Shown piece after piece: positions 41,934 through 53,635 of a DNA stretch of 64,000 bases. Below the pieces are notes generated by a model. The model saw only the letters and a program-made list of their open reading frames with translations, was not told the DNA's origin and made no database searches. The position numbers and the translations under genes were made by a program. The stretch lies in contig PKUO01000070.1 of NCBI GenBank assembly GCA_002869585.1, forward strand, positions 1 through 64,000, given 5' to 3'. The stretch's first letter is position 1. Each line of letters starts with the position of its first letter. This DNA comes from Sedimenticola sp. (GTDB lineage: Bacteria; Pseudomonadota; Gammaproteobacteria; Chromatiales; Chromatiaceae).

Positions 41934-41962
41934 TTGACAGGGTAGGTGGTCTGCTCTAGACT
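41934..41962 (+). promoter_or_regulatory. Sigma-70 promoter of the nuo operon
   Basis: TTGACA and TAGACT are separated by exactly 17 bases, 69 bp upstream of the nuoA start and just after a strong terminator. The -35 is consensus and the -10 matches at four of six positions, so this should be the main promoter of the 14-gene operon. Confidence 0.75.
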
Positions 41963-42030
41963 TCCACACTTCGTCTTATTATGCGTGTGGATCTTTACTT
42001 TCAGATCTCGACTCGAGAGGGTTATCGGTA

Positions 42031-42387
42031 ATGCTCGAAAACTATCTGCCCGTCCTGGTCTTTGTCGGCGTGGGAATTATTGTCGGCATTGTCATGATAG
42101 CACTGGGTTTTGTTCTGGGTACGCGCAAGCCGGACAGCGAAAAACTCTCCCCTTACGAATGTGGTTTTGAAGCCTTCGAAGACACGCGAATGAAATTCGA
42201 CGTGCGCTATTACCTTGTTGCAATTCTGTTCATTATTTTCGATCTCGAAATTGCCTTCCTGTTTCCCTGGGCGGTCGTGCTGGACGAAATCGGCATGGTC
42301 GGCTTTGTCGCCATGACAGTGTTTCTCGGTATTCTGGTTGTTGGTTTCATCTACGAATGGAAAAAAGGGGCATTGGAATGGGAGTAA
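42031..42387 (+). CDS. nuoA: NADH-quinone oxidoreductase subunit A
   Basis: A 118-residue membrane protein with three spans (about 6-28, 62-84, 89-110). Conserved blocks: [20 protein letters not shown] and [20 protein letters not shown] with the acidic FDLE of span 2. It forms part of the quinone-channel end of complex I together with NuoH, J and K. First gene of a contiguous nuoA-N operon; the ribosome site GAGAGGG lies nine bases upstream. The loop Cys in YECGFE is the well-known accessibility-switch cysteine. Confidence 0.96.
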   Translation: MLENYLPVLVFVGVGIIVGIVMIALGFVLGTRKPDSEKLSPYECGFEAFEDTRMKFDVRYYLVAILFIIFDLEIAFLFPWAVVLDEIGMVGFVAMTVFLGILVVGFIYEWKKGALEWE

Positions 42388-42453
42388 CCGTGCGCTCAAT
42401 GATCGGTTCTGCTTTGCCCGGTTCCTGGGTTAACTCGCTCAAGGAGGTTTTCC

Positions 42454-42930
42454 ATGGGTGTTGAGGGTATCCTTGAAAAAGGCGTGATTACTACATCCGC
42501 CGATAAACTGATCAACTGGGCCAGAACAGGCTCTCTCTGGCCAATGACCTTCGGGTTGGCCTGCTGCGCCGTAGAGATGATGCATGCTGCCGCTGCCCGC
42601 TACGATATGGACCGTTTTGGTATCATCTTTAGACCCAGCCCCCGTCAGTCAGATGTGATGATCGTGGCGGGAACCCTGGTCAATAAGATGGCTCCTGCAT
42701 TGCGCAAGGTCTATGACCAGATGGCTGAGCCGCGTTGGGTTATCTCGATGGGCTCCTGTGCGAATGGCGGCGGCTATTACCACTACTCCTATTCGGTGGT
42801 GAGAGGCTGTGATCGTGTTGTTCCAGTGGATATCTATGTCCCGGGTTGTCCTCCCACGGCTGAAGCGCTGCTGTATGGCGTCCTGCAGTTGCAGGATAAA
42901 ATCAAGCGTACTTCAACAATTGCGCGCTAG
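42454..42930 (+). CDS. nuoB: NADH-quinone oxidoreductase subunit B
   Basis: A 158-residue protein carrying the terminal N2 [4Fe-4S] cluster: [20 protein letters not shown] (two adjacent Cys), [20 protein letters not shown] and [19 protein letters not shown]2 passes electrons to quinone in the pocket shared with NuoD and NuoH. GGAGG precedes the ATG at about eight bases. Intact and of the usual length. Confidence 0.97.
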   Translation: MGVEGILEKGVITTSADKLINWARTGSLWPMTFGLACCAVEMMHAAAARYDMDRFGIIFRPSPRQSDVMIVAGTLVNKMAPALRKVYDQMAEPRWVISMGSCANGGGYYHYSYSVVRGCDRVVPVDIYVPGCPPTAEALLYGVLQLQDKIKRTSTIAR

Positions 42931-42942
42931 GTTGCTGCTCCC

Positions 42943-43662
42943 ATGAACGATAAGGTACAAACCCAAGCACAACAGCGGCACGATGCCCTGGTCGAGGCGA
43001 TCACAGAGGCATTTGCCGGACAGGGCTGTGAAGTGGTTCATCGGCTGGATGAGGTAACGCTGACCGTCCCCCGGGATAAACTGATCGAGATTGCCGGTGT
43101 ACTCAAGACGGATGCCCGTTTCGGATTTGAACAACTGATTGATGCCTGTGGCGTCGATTACTCCCACTACGGCAAATCGGAATGGGTGACGACTGCATCC
43201 TCGTCCAGTGGTTATGGGCGTGGGGTTACCCGTGCAGAGACATCAGCCGAGGGTGGTGCCACGCGCTACGCCGTGGTTTATCACCTGCTTTCGGTGGCCA
43301 AGAACCAGCGCCTAAGAGTCAGGGTGTTTATCGATGATGAATATCCTGTGGTCGATTCTGTTGTCGCTATCTGGTCGGCGGCCGACTGGTTCGAGCGCGA
43401 GGCGTTTGATCTGTATGGCATCCTCTTTGATGGTCATCCCGACCTGCGCCGAATCCTCACCGACTATGGTTTCATGGGGCATCCTTTCAGAAAGGACTTC
43501 CCGCTTGAGGGGCAGGTGGAGATGCGCTACGACCCGGAAAAGCAGCGCGTCGTCTATGAGCCGGTCAAAATCGAGTCCCGTACTCTGGTGCCGAAGGTGA
43601 TTCGGGAAGATAACCGTTATATCGACGAGCAGAATAATCAGCAGGGTGGCGCCGATGCCTGA
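42943..43662 (+). CDS. nuoC: NADH-quinone oxidoreductase subunit C
   Basis: A 239-residue peripheral-arm subunit with [60 protein letters not shown] and [20 protein letters not shown], the 30-kDa subunit signature. It is a separate gene here, not fused to nuoD as in E. coli. The segment [20 protein letters not shown] (about residues 84-106) is an insert compared with short homologues. Its stop overlaps the nuoD start by eight bases. Confidence 0.96.
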   Translation: MNDKVQTQAQQRHDALVEAITEAFAGQGCEVVHRLDEVTLTVPRDKLIEIAGVLKTDARFGFEQLIDACGVDYSHYGKSEWVTTASSSSGYGRGVTRAETSAEGGATRYAVVYHLLSVAKNQRLRVRVFIDDEYPVVDSVVAIWSAADWFEREAFDLYGILFDGHPDLRRILTDYGFMGHPFRKDFPLEGQVEMRYDPEKQRVVYEPVKIESRTLVPKVIREDNRYIDEQNNQQGGADA

Positions 43663-44908
43663 AATTCGTAACTACACGTTGAATTTTGGCCCGCAACACC
43701 CCTCTGCGCACGGTGTACTGCGGCTGGTTCTGGAGATGGACGGAGAGGTGATAGAGCGTGCAGATCCGCACATTGGCCTGCTGCATCGCGCGACAGAAAA
43801 GCTCGCTGAATCAAAACCCTATAGCCAAAGCATACCCTACATGGACAGACTCGATTATGTTTCCATGATGTGTAACGAGCATGGCTATGTGCGTGCCGTT
43901 GAAAAACTGCTGGGCGTCGAGGCCCCTATCCGTGCGCAGTACATCCGCACCATGTTCGACGAGATCACCCGCATCCTCAACCATCTGATGTGGCTGGGTA
44001 CCCATGCGCTGGATATTGGCGCAATGACGGTGTTCCTTTACGCCTTCCGTGAACGCGAAGACCTGATGGATTGCTATGAAGCGGTATCAGGCGCACGCAT
44101 GCATGCTGCCTACTATCGGGTAGGTGGCGTGTACCGTGATCTGCCTGATCAGATGCCGCAGTATGAAACCAACCAGTTTCGCAGCGATGCCGACATCGCC
44201 CGCAAAAATGAAACCAGACAGGGTTCACTGCTGGATTTCATTGAAGAGTTTATCGGCCGTTTTCCCGGCCTAGTCGATGAATACGAGACGTTGTTGACCG
44301 ACAACCGCATCTGGAAACAGCGTACTGTAGGCATCGCTGTGGTTTCTCCCGAACGGGCGCTGGATCTGGGTTTTACCGGCCCCATGTTGCGCGGCTCGGG
44401 TATTGCCTGGGATCTGCGCAAGAAACAGTCCTATGCCGCCTATGACAAGGTTGATTTCGAGATTCCGGTAGGTGTCAACGGCGACTGCTATGACCGTTAC
44501 CTGGTACGTATGGAAGAGATGCGGCAGTCAGTCGCGATCATCAAGCAGTGCGTACACTGGCTGCGTGAGAATCCAGGCCCGGTGATGATTGATGACCACA
44601 AGGTCGCGCCGCCCCTGCGAGGTGATATGAAGGACGGCATGGAGAGCCTGATCCACCATTTCAAGCTCTTCACCGAAGGCTTTTGTCCACCGGTTGGTGA
44701 GGCCTATGCCGCGGTGGAAGCACCGAAGGGTGAATTCGGTTGTTATGTGATCTCTGACGGCTCTAACAAACCCTACCGTCTGAAGATTCGTGCTCCCGGT
44801 TTTCCACATCTGGCGGCAATGGACGAGATGACGCGTGGACACATGCTGTCGGACGTGACCGCGGTGATTGGTACTATGGATGTCGTGTTCGGGGAGATTG
44901 ACCGCTGA
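43655..44908 (+). CDS. nuoD: NADH-quinone oxidoreductase subunit D
   Basis: ATG 43655 gives 417 residues starting [20 protein letters not shown], with [40 protein letters not shown] and the C-terminal PFKIRAPGF-like [20 protein letters not shown] and DVVFGEIDR. This is the 49-kDa subunit, related to NiFe-hydrogenase large subunits, and its HGxxR and Tyr/His region forms the quinone site. Overlaps nuoC upstream; nuoE starts on its stop codon (TGATG). Confidence 0.97.
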   Translation: MPEIRNYTLNFGPQHPSAHGVLRLVLEMDGEVIERADPHIGLLHRATEKLAESKPYSQSIPYMDRLDYVSMMCNEHGYVRAVEKLLGVEAPIRAQYIRTMFDEITRILNHLMWLGTHALDIGAMTVFLYAFREREDLMDCYEAVSGARMHAAYYRVGGVYRDLPDQMPQYETNQFRSDADIARKNETRQGSLLDFIEEFIGRFPGLVDEYETLLTDNRIWKQRTVGIAVVSPERALDLGFTGPMLRGSGIAWDLRKKQSYAAYDKVDFEIPVGVNGDCYDRYLVRMEEMRQSVAIIKQCVHWLRENPGPVMIDDHKVAPPLRGDMKDGMESLIHHFKLFTEGFCPPVGEAYAAVEAPKGEFGCYVISDGSNKPYRLKIRAPGFPHLAAMDEMTRGHMLSDVTAVIGTMDVVFGEIDR

Positions 44909-45438
44909 TGGGTTTTAAAAACCAACCAATGACCAATGTAAAACCCGTTGATGACCGGGAATCCCTGTTTTCTCCGGAGATCCGTGCAGAAATCGATAAA
45001 TGGGTTGCCAAGTATCCGGGCGAATGGACCCAGTCGGCTGTCATGGCTGCGTTGCGACTCGTCCAGGATGACAATGGGGGATACCTGACCCAGGAGCTGA
45101 TGGACAAGGTTGCGGCCTATCTGAATATGCCGCCCATCGCGGTATATGAGGTCGCCTCCTTCTATTCCATGTATGAGCTGAAACCGGTCGGCAAGCACAA
45201 GGTGTGTGTCTGCACCAACGTCTCCTGCATGATTAACGGCTCGGATCGCATCGTTGAGCACATGGAAAAACGCCTCGGTATCAAGCTGGGCGAGACCACC
45301 GGCGACGGCAAATACAGCCTCAAAGAGGTTGAGTGTCTGGGCGCCTGCGGCGGTGCTCCGATGTTTCAGATTGGCACCAAATACTATGAAAACCTGACCC
45401 CTGAACTGGTCGATTCGATTTTGGACGGGTTGGAGTAA
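44908..45438 (+). CDS. nuoE: NADH-quinone oxidoreductase subunit E
   Basis: A 176-residue 24-kDa subunit with a thioredoxin-like [2Fe-2S] cluster (N1a): [20 protein letters not shown] and [20 protein letters not shown] supply the four cysteines. The N-terminal helical bundle includes [20 protein letters not shown] and [16 protein letters not shown]. It pairs with NuoF in the NADH-oxidising tip. The ATG overlaps the nuoD stop by one base. Confidence 0.96.
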   Translation: MGFKNQPMTNVKPVDDRESLFSPEIRAEIDKWVAKYPGEWTQSAVMAALRLVQDDNGGYLTQELMDKVAAYLNMPPIAVYEVASFYSMYELKPVGKHKVCVCTNVSCMINGSDRIVEHMEKRLGIKLGETTGDGKYSLKEVECLGACGGAPMFQIGTKYYENLTPELVDSILDGLE

Positions 45439-45443
45439 GCACC

Positions 45444-46715
45444 ATGGCAAATGAAGTCTGTTTACGCAATATGGACCTCGACCGGCCTTGGTTGTTGGAA
45501 CAATACAAGAGTCGCGGCGGCTATCAGATGCTGACCAAGATTCTTACAGAAAAAACACCGCCTGATACCATCATCGAAGAGGTTAAGAAATCCGGTCTGC
45601 GCGGGCGCGGCGGCGCTGGCTTCCCGACTGGACTGAAGTGGAGTTTTATCTCCCGCAATGCCCCAGGCCAGAAATTCGTCGTGTGTAATTCCGACGAGGG
45701 TGAGCCCGGTACCTTCAAGGATCGCGATATCCTGCGTTATAACCCGCACCAGTTGATCGAGGGAATGATCATCGCGGGTTACGCCATCGGCGCCACCCTT
45801 GGATATAATTACATCCGCGGTGAATTCTGGGAACCCTACGAACGCTTCGAGCATGCCCTCGAAGAGGCCCGTGCAGCGGGCTATCTGGGCGAGAATCTGC
45901 TCGGCTCGGGTTTCGATTTCGAACTCCACTCGCATCTCGGTGGCGGCGCTTATATCTGCGGTGAAGAGACGGCTCTGCTGGAGTCGATAGAAGGCAAGAA
46001 GGGCCAGCCGAGATACAAGCCGCCGTTTCCGGCGCACTTTGGTCTCTATGGCAGGCCGACCATTATCAACAACACCGAGTCCCTCGCTTCCATCCCAGTG
46101 ATCCTGGAGAAGGGCGGCGAATGGTTCAAGGATCTGGGTGTCGAGAACAGTGGCGGTTCCAAACTGTTCTCCATCTCCGGCAATATCAACAAGCCGGGTG
46201 TTTACGAAATACCTATGGGCACGCCCTTTGCCGAACTGCTGGAGATGGCAGGTGGCATGAAGGATGGTCGCCCATGCAAGGCGGTCATTCCCGGGGGTTC
46301 CTCGGCACCGGTTATACCCGGCGACATGATGCTCGATTTGACTATGGACTACGACGCCATTGCCAAGGCCGGCTCCATGCTGGGCTCCGGCGCGGTGATC
46401 GTGATGGATGACAGTAACTGCATGGTCAAGATTCTCGAACGTATGTCCTACTTCTACTACGAAGAGTCCTGTGGTCAATGCACCCCCTGTCGGGAAGGCA
46501 CCGGCTGGCTGTACCGGGTTGTGCATCGCATTGAAAACGGACAGGGCCGCTGGGAAGACCTGGAACTGCTTGAAGACGTGACTAAAAAGATCGCCGGCAG
46601 AACCATCTGTGCGCTCGGCGATGCAGCGGCCATGCCGGTCCAGGGTATGCTGAAACACTTTCGGGACGAGTTCGAGTACCACATTGAACACAAGCGCTGC
46701 ATGGTAGGCGCCTGA
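45444..46715 (+). CDS. nuoF: NADH-quinone oxidoreductase subunit F
   Basis: A 423-residue flavoprotein: [18 protein letters not shown] (NADH/FMN site), [36 protein letters not shown] and the N3 [4Fe-4S] motif [20 protein letters not shown] with a fourth Cys in [20 protein letters not shown]. It oxidises NADH with FMN and starts the electron chain. Starts five bases after the nuoE stop; a 103-bp gap follows before nuoG. Confidence 0.97.
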   Translation: MANEVCLRNMDLDRPWLLEQYKSRGGYQMLTKILTEKTPPDTIIEEVKKSGLRGRGGAGFPTGLKWSFISRNAPGQKFVVCNSDEGEPGTFKDRDILRYNPHQLIEGMIIAGYAIGATLGYNYIRGEFWEPYERFEHALEEARAAGYLGENLLGSGFDFELHSHLGGGAYICGEETALLESIEGKKGQPRYKPPFPAHFGLYGRPTIINNTESLASIPVILEKGGEWFKDLGVENSGGSKLFSISGNINKPGVYEIPMGTPFAELLEMAGGMKDGRPCKAVIPGGSSAPVIPGDMMLDLTMDYDAIAKAGSMLGSGAVIVMDDSNCMVKILERMSYFYYEESCGQCTPCREGTGWLYRVVHRIENGQGRWEDLELLEDVTKKIAGRTICALGDAAAMPVQGMLKHFRDEFEYHIEHKRCMVGA

Positions 46716-46818
46716 TCTGACTGAGCAAACAGCGGATCACTTGGGATTTGGGAATGTCTCGCACACAAATGCGGGGTGTTGATGAGTACAAAACGTAACA
46801 GGCTAGAGAACAACATCA

Positions 46819-49116
46819 ATGTCTGAAGAGCAGACGGTAACAATCGAAGTTGACGGACGCGAACTGAAAGCCCAGGCCGGGGCCATGCTGATTGATGTCA
46901 CTGACGCGGCAGGGATCAACATACCTCGCTTCTGTTATCACAAAAAGCTCTCGGTTGCCGCCAACTGCCGCATGTGCCTGGTTGAAGTGGCCAAGGTGCC
47001 GAAACCGCTACCGGCCTGCGCAACGCCTGTGGCCGATGGCATGAAGGTCTACACACGTTCGCCCCTGGCACTGGCTGCCCAGAAGGGGACGATGGAGTTT
47101 CTTCTGATCAACCACCCCCTGGATTGCCCGATTTGCGATCAGGGCGGTGAGTGTGAGTTGCAGGATGTCGCCCTGGGTTACGGCAGTGATGTTTCCCGTT
47201 ATGTCGAAGGCAAGCGTGTTGTAAAGGATAAGGATATCGGACCCCTGGTCGCGACCGACCTGACCCGCTGCATACACTGTACGCGCTGTGTGCGCTTCGG
47301 CGCTGAGATTGCCGGAGTCCGGGAACTGGGCGCAACCGGCCGCGGCGAACACATGACCATCGGCACTTACATTGAAAAGAGTGTCGATTCGGAACTCTCC
47401 GGTAACATCATCGATGTCTGCCCGGTCGGCTCGCTTACCTCCAAACCCTTCCGGTTCCAGGCCCGCGCCTGGGAACTGACCCAGTTCGATGGCATCGCAC
47501 CCCATGATTCGGTGGGTTCAAACATCCACCTGCACGTTCGCCGCAACGAGGTGATGCGTGTTCACCCGAAAGAGAATGAAGCGGTTAACGAGTGCTGGAT
47601 TTCCGATCGCGACCGTTTCAGCTATGTCGGCTTGCAGAGTGACGAGCGACTGACTGCCCCCATGATCAAGCGCAAGGGGGGGTGGACCGAGGTCGACTGG
47701 CCCGAAGCGCTGGATGAGACGGCCAGGGTATTGAAGCAGTTGCATGGCGACCAGGTCGGCGCGCTGGCTTCCCCGGCATCCACGCTGGAAGAGTTGCACC
47801 TGTTGCAGGCGCTGATGGCGGGATTGGGCAGCAACCATGTCGAAACCCGACTGCGCCAGAACGATTTTCGTGGCAAAGCACCCTCCTTTCCCTGGCTGGG
47901 ACGGCCAATCGCCGAGCTCGAGACGGTGGATGCAGCGCTGCTGATCGGTTCCAATGTGCGCAAGGAGCAACCGCTTCTTGGGCATCGATTGAGAAAAGCG
48001 GCCCTAGAAGGGGCGCAGATCAGCTACATCAATCCCTTTGAAATTGATCTCAACTACGCCGCTGACCAGATGGTCGATACCCCCTTCGGCATGCTTGCCG
48101 ATGTCGCAGGTGTCGCCAAAGCGCTGGGCGCGACAGGCGGATTGATTGATAGCGCCAAGGTTGATGAAACCCATCAGGCGGTGGCCGATCAGCTCAAGCA
48201 GGCTACTAAGGCAAGCATATTGCTTGGTAACATCGCCGCTGCCCATCCTGATTACGCTATTCTTTGTGGCCTGGCGGAAAAAATTGCACAGGCCAGCGGT
48301 GCAACCCTGGGTTTTCTGCCGCAGGCGGCCAACAGTGTCGGTGCGCAGTTGCTGACGGGCAAGGGGAATAACGCTGCCGAAATGCTGGCGAATCCCTGTA
48401 AGTCCTACGTGTTGGTAGGCTTAGAGCCGGCCTATGATTTCTGGAATCCCGCCCAGGCAAGCGCGGCGCTGAAAGCCGCGGATAGTGTCATCGCCCTGAC
48501 ATCGTTCCGCAGCCCATCGCTGGAGCAGACGGCGACAGTGATGCTGCCGATGGCGGCCTTTACTGAAACCTCCGGAACCTTTGTCAATGCCGAGGGTATC
48601 TGGCAGTCGTTCTCCGGGATTGTCAGGCCGGCAGGGGAGGCTCGCCCTGGCTGGAAGATCCTGCGCGTGCTTGGAAATCTGCTCGACCTACCAGGGTTTG
48701 AGCAGGAGAGTTCGGAAGAGGTTCTGGCCGAGATCAGGGAAAATCTTGCCGATAAGAAACCGGATAACAGCCTGGGTGACGAACTGCCTGCTCAGCAGCT
48801 TTCACAGACATCCGGTCTGCAGCGCATAGGCGATGTACCGATCTATGCCGTCGACCCGCTGGTCAGGCGCTCAATGCCTCTGCAGCAGACCCATGATGCA
48901 ATTGCGGCGGCTGTCTATATCAACGCCAACGAGGCGGGCAAGGCCGGATTAAGCGAAGGTGATCGGGTCAGCGTCAAGCAAGATGGTCATCAGGCCACGC
49001 TGGGCATAATTATCGATTCAAATATTCCAGACGGTGCGGTGCGCATCCCTGCCGGGGTTGCCGGTAGCGAGACGCTGGCCGGACAGTTTGGACAAGTGAC
49101 CCTGGAGAAGGCATAG
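46819..49116 (+). CDS. nuoG: NADH-quinone oxidoreductase subunit G
   Basis: A 765-residue protein. The N-terminal ferredoxin-like [2Fe-2S] uses C39, C50, C53 and C67; then H99/C103/C106/C112 ([19 protein letters not shown]) and C151/C154/C157/C201 bind [4Fe-4S] clusters. The C-terminal 500 residues are molybdopterin-oxidoreductase-like but contain no metal-binding cofactor signature, as usual. It bridges NuoEF and NuoI in the electron path. Length is in the short NuoG group, without the long E. coli-type C-terminal extension. Intact. Confidence 0.96.
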   Translation: MSEEQTVTIEVDGRELKAQAGAMLIDVTDAAGINIPRFCYHKKLSVAANCRMCLVEVAKVPKPLPACATPVADGMKVYTRSPLALAAQKGTMEFLLINHPLDCPICDQGGECELQDVALGYGSDVSRYVEGKRVVKDKDIGPLVATDLTRCIHCTRCVRFGAEIAGVRELGATGRGEHMTIGTYIEKSVDSELSGNIIDVCPVGSLTSKPFRFQARAWELTQFDGIAPHDSVGSNIHLHVRRNEVMRVHPKENEAVNECWISDRDRFSYVGLQSDERLTAPMIKRKGGWTEVDWPEALDETARVLKQLHGDQVGALASPASTLEELHLLQALMAGLGSNHVETRLRQNDFRGKAPSFPWLGRPIAELETVDAALLIGSNVRKEQPLLGHRLRKAALEGAQISYINPFEIDLNYAADQMVDTPFGMLADVAGVAKALGATGGLIDSAKVDETHQAVADQLKQATKASILLGNIAAAHPDYAILCGLAEKIAQASGATLGFLPQAANSVGAQLLTGKGNNAAEMLANPCKSYVLVGLEPAYDFWNPAQASAALKAADSVIALTSFRSPSLEQTATVMLPMAAFTETSGTFVNAEGIWQSFSGIVRPAGEARPGWKILRVLGNLLDLPGFEQESSEEVLAEIRENLADKKPDNSLGDELPAQQLSQTSGLQRIGDVPIYAVDPLVRRSMPLQQTHDAIAAAVYINANEAGKAGLSEGDRVSVKQDGHQATLGIIIDSNIPDGAVRIPAGVAGSETLAGQFGQVTLEKA

Positions 49117-49120
49117 AACG

Positions 49121-50176
49121 ATGGATGCACTGATAGGGCTCTGGGAATGGCTGGGTGAGAATCTGATTATTGTTCAGATTCTGATCAAGATCGTGGTGAT
49201 CGTCGCGCCGTTGATGTTGTGCGTGGCCTATTTCACCTACGCCGAGCGTAAGATCATTGGCTATATGCAGACACGCATTGGCCCAAACCGCGTGGGTCCG
49301 AAGGGTTGGCTGCAACCGATTGCCGATGCGGTCAAGCTGATGTTCAAGGAGATCATTCTCCCCACGGCGGCCAACAAGACGCTGTTTCTGATCGCACCCC
49401 TGCTGACCCTGGGTCCAGCCCTGGCAGCTTGGGCGGTATTCCCCTTTCAGGAAGGGCTGGTGCTGGCCGATGTCAATGCCGGACTCCTGTATATCATGGC
49501 GCTCACTTCGGTGGGTGTGTACGGCGTGATCATTGCCGGTTGGGCCTCCAATTCGAAATACGCCTTTCTCGGTGCGATGCGTTCCGCGGCCCAGATTGTC
49601 TCTTACGAGATTGCCATGGGGTTCGCCCTGGTCGGTGTGCTGGTTGCCGCTGGCAGCCTGAACCTTGGCGACATTGTGCGTGCCCAACAGGGTGAAGGCG
49701 GCTTGTTCAACTGGTTCTGGCTGCCGTTGCTACCCTTGTTTTTGATCTACTTTATTTCGGGTGTTGCCGAGACCAACCGCGCGCCGTTTGATGTGGCGGA
49801 AGGTGAGTCGGAGATCGTTGCCGGTTTCCATGTGGAATATTCAGGTATGCCGTTTGCCGTGTTTTTCCTCGGTGAATATGCCAACATGATCCTCATCTCG
49901 GCCTTGACCGCGCTGATGTTCCTGGGCGGATGGTTATCGCCATTTCCGGCAAGCTGGGTGGATGGTGTTCCGCTGTTGGGCGACGGCATGCACTGGCTGT
50001 TTCTGAAGACGTTGATCTTCGGCTTCTTTTTTCTATGGTTGCGTGCCACTTTCCCCCGCTATCGCTATGACCAGATCATGCGGCTGGGCTGGAAGGTGTT
50101 TATCCCGATTACCATTGTCTGGATTCTGGTGATCGGGCTGGCGGTGATCTATCAAATGCCTTGGTGGTTCGATTGA
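49121..50176 (+). CDS. nuoH: NADH-quinone oxidoreductase subunit H
   Basis: A 351-residue membrane protein with eight spans. The cytoplasmic loops form the quinone pocket: [40 protein letters not shown] and [20 protein letters not shown] with [20 protein letters not shown]. These acidic loop residues are hallmarks of the ND1-type subunit. Follows nuoG by four bases. Intact. Confidence 0.97.
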   Translation: MDALIGLWEWLGENLIIVQILIKIVVIVAPLMLCVAYFTYAERKIIGYMQTRIGPNRVGPKGWLQPIADAVKLMFKEIILPTAANKTLFLIAPLLTLGPALAAWAVFPFQEGLVLADVNAGLLYIMALTSVGVYGVIIAGWASNSKYAFLGAMRSAAQIVSYEIAMGFALVGVLVAAGSLNLGDIVRAQQGEGGLFNWFWLPLLPLFLIYFISGVAETNRAPFDVAEGESEIVAGFHVEYSGMPFAVFFLGEYANMILISALTALMFLGGWLSPFPASWVDGVPLLGDGMHWLFLKTLIFGFFFLWLRATFPRYRYDQIMRLGWKVFIPITIVWILVIGLAVIYQMPWWFD

Positions 50177-50189
50177 GGCGGGGTGACAG

Positions 50190-50678
50190 ATGAGAGCGAT
50201 GCGCGATTACATTAAGAGCCTATTTCTGCTGGAGCTGATGAAGGGCTTTGGCGTTACCGGCCGCTATCTGTTCAAGAAAAAGTTTACGGTCCAGTATCCT
50301 GAGGAGAAGGCGCCGGTTTCGCCCCGTTTTCGTGGCCTGCATGCCCAGCGCCGCTATCCAAACGGCGAAGAGCGCTGTATCGCCTGCAAGTTGTGTGAGG
50401 CGGTTTGTCCGGCACTGGCTATCACTATCGAGGCCGAGCCGCGGGAAGATGGCTCGCGCAGAACAACCCGGTATGACATTGATCTGTTTAAATGCATCTA
50501 CTGTGGTTACTGCCAGGAATCCTGTCCGGTGGATGCCATTGTCGAGACACGGGTGTATGAATACCATTTTGAGAATCGTGAAGACTCCATTATGACCAAG
50601 GATAATCTTCTCGCGATTGGTGACAAGTACGAGGCCCAGATCGCAGCGGACATTGCTGCCCAGGCCAAATATCGCTGA
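50190..50678 (+). CDS. nuoI: NADH-quinone oxidoreductase subunit I
   Basis: A 162-residue 8Fe ferredoxin-type subunit (TYKY): [20 protein letters not shown] and [20 protein letters not shown] provide the eight cysteines of clusters N6a and N6b. The N-terminal amphipathic helix ([20 protein letters not shown]) docks to the membrane arm. It carries electrons from NuoG to N2 in NuoB. Starts 13 bp after nuoH. Confidence 0.97.
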   Translation: MRAMRDYIKSLFLLELMKGFGVTGRYLFKKKFTVQYPEEKAPVSPRFRGLHAQRRYPNGEERCIACKLCEAVCPALAITIEAEPREDGSRRTTRYDIDLFKCIYCGYCQESCPVDAIVETRVYEYHFENREDSIMTKDNLLAIGDKYEAQIAADIAAQAKYR

Positions 50679-50709
50679 GCGTAAGCCGGCATTTTAAGTT
50701 GGAAGAGAG

Positions 50710-51309
50710 ATGACATTCGAAAAGTTCGTCTTTTATGTGTTTGCCGCCGTCCTGGTGTTTGCCGCGACTATGGTGATCACACGAAAAAATCCGGTGCATT
50801 CCGCCCTGTTTCTGGTGCTGGCATTCTTTACCAGCGCAGGCATCTGGTTGCTCGCCGAGGCAGAGTTTCTGGCCATCGTCCTGGTGCTGGTCTATGTCGG
50901 CGCGGTGATGGTGCTGTTCCTGTTCGTGGTGATGATGCTTGATATCGACACCGCGGTGCTCCGTTCTGGCTTCATTCAGCATCTGCCGGTAGGCCTGCTG
51001 GTTGCCGGCGCCATGGTGCTGGAGATCTTTCTGGTGGTGGGTCCGGCCAACTTTGGATTGGAGAAGTACGCTGCACCGGTCAGGCATGCCGCCGATTACT
51101 CTAATACCCAGGAACTGGGTAGTGTGCTGTATACGGTGTATATGTATCCGTTTGAGATTGCCGCAGTGATCCTGCTGGTGGCGATTATCGCAGCGATTGG
51201 CCTGACCATGCGCAAACGACCGGAGACTAAACACCAGAACCCCTCCGAGCAGGTGCGTGTCAAGAGTACGGATCGGGTTCGCTTGGTGAAAATGGACGCA
51301 GAGAAATAA
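50710..51309 (+). CDS. nuoJ: NADH-quinone oxidoreductase subunit J
   Basis: A 199-residue ND6-type membrane protein with five spans; span 3 has the pi-bulge region [20 protein letters not shown]. The N-terminal [20 protein letters not shown] and [20 protein letters not shown] are typical. The basic, non-conserved tail ([14 protein letters not shown] onward) is cytoplasmic. It couples quinone-site events to the antiporter-like subunits. Preceded by GGAAGAGAG. Confidence 0.95.
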   Translation: MTFEKFVFYVFAAVLVFAATMVITRKNPVHSALFLVLAFFTSAGIWLLAEAEFLAIVLVLVYVGAVMVLFLFVVMMLDIDTAVLRSGFIQHLPVGLLVAGAMVLEIFLVVGPANFGLEKYAAPVRHAADYSNTQELGSVLYTVYMYPFEIAAVILLVAIIAAIGLTMRKRPETKHQNPSEQVRVKSTDRVRLVKMDAEK

Positions 51310-51320
51310 CTGGGGCTCAA

Positions 51321-51626
51321 ATGATTGCACTCTCCGACTATCTGATTCTCGGCGCCATCCTCTTCTCACTCAGTGTGGCGGGGATTTTCCTGAATCGTAA
51401 AAATGTCATCATTCTGCTGATGTGTATCGAACTGATGCTGCTGGCGGTGAATATGAACTTTATCGCCTTCTCTCACTTTCTGGGTGACAACGCAGGCCAG
51501 GTTTTTGTGTTCTTTATTCTGACTGTGGCGGCTGCAGAGGCGGCCATTGGTCTGGCGATTTTGGTGGTGCTGTTCCGCAATCGACGCACCATCAATGTTG
51601 CTGATCTGGATACTTTGAAGGGGTGA
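51321..51626 (+). CDS. nuoK: NADH-quinone oxidoreductase subunit K
   Basis: A 101-residue ND4L-type protein with three spans: [40 protein letters not shown] (conserved Glu in CIELML) and [20 protein letters not shown] (second conserved Glu). These membrane glutamates are part of the proton path. Its stop overlaps the extended frame of nuoL; nuoL's ATG follows two bases later. Confidence 0.97.
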   Translation: MIALSDYLILGAILFSLSVAGIFLNRKNVIILLMCIELMLLAVNMNFIAFSHFLGDNAGQVFVFFILTVAAAEAAIGLAILVVLFRNRRTINVADLDTLKG

Positions 51627-51628
51627 GC

Positions 51629-53617
51629 ATGGAAAAGATCTATCTCCTGATCGTGCTGGCGCCCCTGTTCGGGGCAATCATCGCGGGTTTTTTCGGCGGC
51701 AAGATCGGTCGTGCCGGGGCTCACTGGGTGGCCAGTGCAGGCGTTGGGTTATCGACCCTGTTATCGATCTATGTACTCAGCCGTTTTATCTCGGGTGAGG
51801 CCGAGGTCTATAACGAGACTGTTTACACCTGGATGATCAGCGATGGCATTCGCATGGAGATCGGCTTTCTGGTTGATCAGCTGACGGCACTGATGATCTG
51901 TGTGGTCACCTTTGTCTCCTTCTGTGTACACATCTACACCATCGGCTACATTGCGGATGATGAGCACAACTGGCCCAAGGAGAGTCTGGCCGGGCGTAAC
52001 AGTTACCAGCGCTTTTTCAGCTATATCTCGCTGTTCACCTTCTCCATGCTGATGCTGGTGATGGCCAACAATTTCATGCAGCTGTTTTTTGGCTGGGAAG
52101 CAGTGGGCCTGGTCTCTTATCTACTGATCGGTTTCTGGTCAGTGCGTGAGACTGCGATTTTTGCCAACATGAAGGCGTTTCTGGTGAACCGGGTCGGTGA
52201 CTTTGGTTTTATCCTGGGTATCGCTGCGCTGGCCATGTACTTCAACAGCCTGGATTATGCCGAGGTGTTTGCCGCCGCACCGGCACACGCCGATACCCAG
52301 ATCAGTATCCTGGGCGACACCAGCTGGTCGCTGATGAGCGTCATCTGCATCCTGTTGTTTATCGGCGCCATGGGTAAATCAGCCCAGGTTCCCTTGCATG
52401 TGTGGCTGCCCGACTCCATGGAAGGCCCGACGCCGATCTCGGCGCTGATCCATGCCGCAACCATGGTCACCGCCGGTATCTTTATGGTGGCGCGCATGTC
52501 GCCGCTGTATGAACTGTCCGAAACAGCCCTGAGTTTTGTGCTGATAATCGGTGCGACCACTGCCTTTTTTACCGGCCTGATCGGTATCGTTCAGAACGAT
52601 ATCAAGCGCGTGGTTGCCTACTCGACACTCTCGCAGCTGGGTTACATGATGGTGGCGCTGGGCGTTTCCGCCTACGCGGCAGGTATCTTTCACCTGATGA
52701 CCCATGCCTTCTTCAAGGCACTGCTGTTCCTGGCCGCAGGGTCAGTGATCATCGGCATGCATCATGACCAGGACATCCGCAACATGGGCGGCATCCGCAA
52801 GTACATGCCCTGGACCTACTGGACCTCTCTGGTTGGCTCGTTGGCCCTGATCGGTTTCCCTGGTTTTTCCGGATTCTTTTCAAAGGACGCCATAATTGAA
52901 GCGGTGCATCATTCTCAAATCGCCGGTTCATCCTATGCCTACTATGCGGTGCTGATCGGTGTGTTTGTCACGGCGCTATACAGCTTCCGTATGTTCTTCC
53001 TGGTGTTCCATGGCGAAGGTCCGCGCGATGAGCATGCCAAGGAACATCTCCATGAATCGCCCAAGGTGGTATGGATACCCCTGGTATTCCTGGCCATCCC
53101 ATCGGTTGTTATCGGTTACATGACCATGGATCCGATTCTCTTTGGCGACTGGTTCAAGGGTGTCCTGCACGTGCTGCCTGAGCACGATACGCTGGCGGCT
53201 CTGGGAGAGGGGATTCACGGACCCAACTCGATGATTGCCCATGGTTTCATGGGACCTGCGCTCTACCTGGCGCTGGCTGGGGTGTTTGTTGCCTGGTTCG
53301 TCTACATGAAGAAACCGTCCCTTGCGCATGAGATCAAGACTCGTTTTGACTTTGTCTATCTGATCCTGGACAAGAAATACTATTTTGATGAGCTTTATCA
53401 GTTCCTGTTTGCCGGTGGCAGCCGCGGCATCGGTAAGCTGCTCTGGAATGTCGGCGACAAGGGCATCATTGATGAATTGATTATTAATGGATCGGCTCGA
53501 ACGGTAGGGCGATTTGCTGACCTGGCGCGAAATGTTCAGTCAGGTTACCTGTTCCACTACGCCATGGCCATGATTGTCGGCCTGTTGTTGTTACTCACCT
53601 GGTTTGTGATTTTCTAG
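51629..53617 (+). CDS. nuoL: NADH-quinone oxidoreductase subunit L
   Basis: ATG 51629 gives 662 residues with about 16 spans, the largest antiporter-like subunit. Conserved proton-path residues lie in QLFFGWEAVGLVSYLLIGFW (Glu in TM5), GAMGKSAQVPLHVWLPDSME (Lys in TM7), GPTPISALIHAATMVTAGIF and FKALLFLAAGSVIIGMHHDQ. The long amphipathic lateral helix should be near the C-terminus (from about FDFVYLILDKKYYFDELY). A GTG at 51623 overlapping nuoK is a less likely start. Confidence 0.96.
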   Translation: MEKIYLLIVLAPLFGAIIAGFFGGKIGRAGAHWVASAGVGLSTLLSIYVLSRFISGEAEVYNETVYTWMISDGIRMEIGFLVDQLTALMICVVTFVSFCVHIYTIGYIADDEHNWPKESLAGRNSYQRFFSYISLFTFSMLMLVMANNFMQLFFGWEAVGLVSYLLIGFWSVRETAIFANMKAFLVNRVGDFGFILGIAALAMYFNSLDYAEVFAAAPAHADTQISILGDTSWSLMSVICILLFIGAMGKSAQVPLHVWLPDSMEGPTPISALIHAATMVTAGIFMVARMSPLYELSETALSFVLIIGATTAFFTGLIGIVQNDIKRVVAYSTLSQLGYMMVALGVSAYAAGIFHLMTHAFFKALLFLAAGSVIIGMHHDQDIRNMGGIRKYMPWTYWTSLVGSLALIGFPGFSGFFSKDAIIEAVHHSQIAGSSYAYYAVLIGVFVTALYSFRMFFLVFHGEGPRDEHAKEHLHESPKVVWIPLVFLAIPSVVIGYMTMDPILFGDWFKGVLHVLPEHDTLAALGEGIHGPNSMIAHGFMGPALYLALAGVFVAWFVYMKKPSLAHEIKTRFDFVYLILDKKYYFDELYQFLFAGGSRGIGKLLWNVGDKGIIDELIINGSARTVGRFADLARNVQSGYLFHYAMAMIVGLLLLLTWFVIF

Positions 53618-53635
53618 GAAGGTAGGACGCTACGC

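Noticed and set aside
45462-46691. 409-codon minus-strand open frame within nuoF
   Set aside because: Antisense shadow; nuoF on the plus strand has every cofactor motif. GC-rich codon bias commonly opens this frame.
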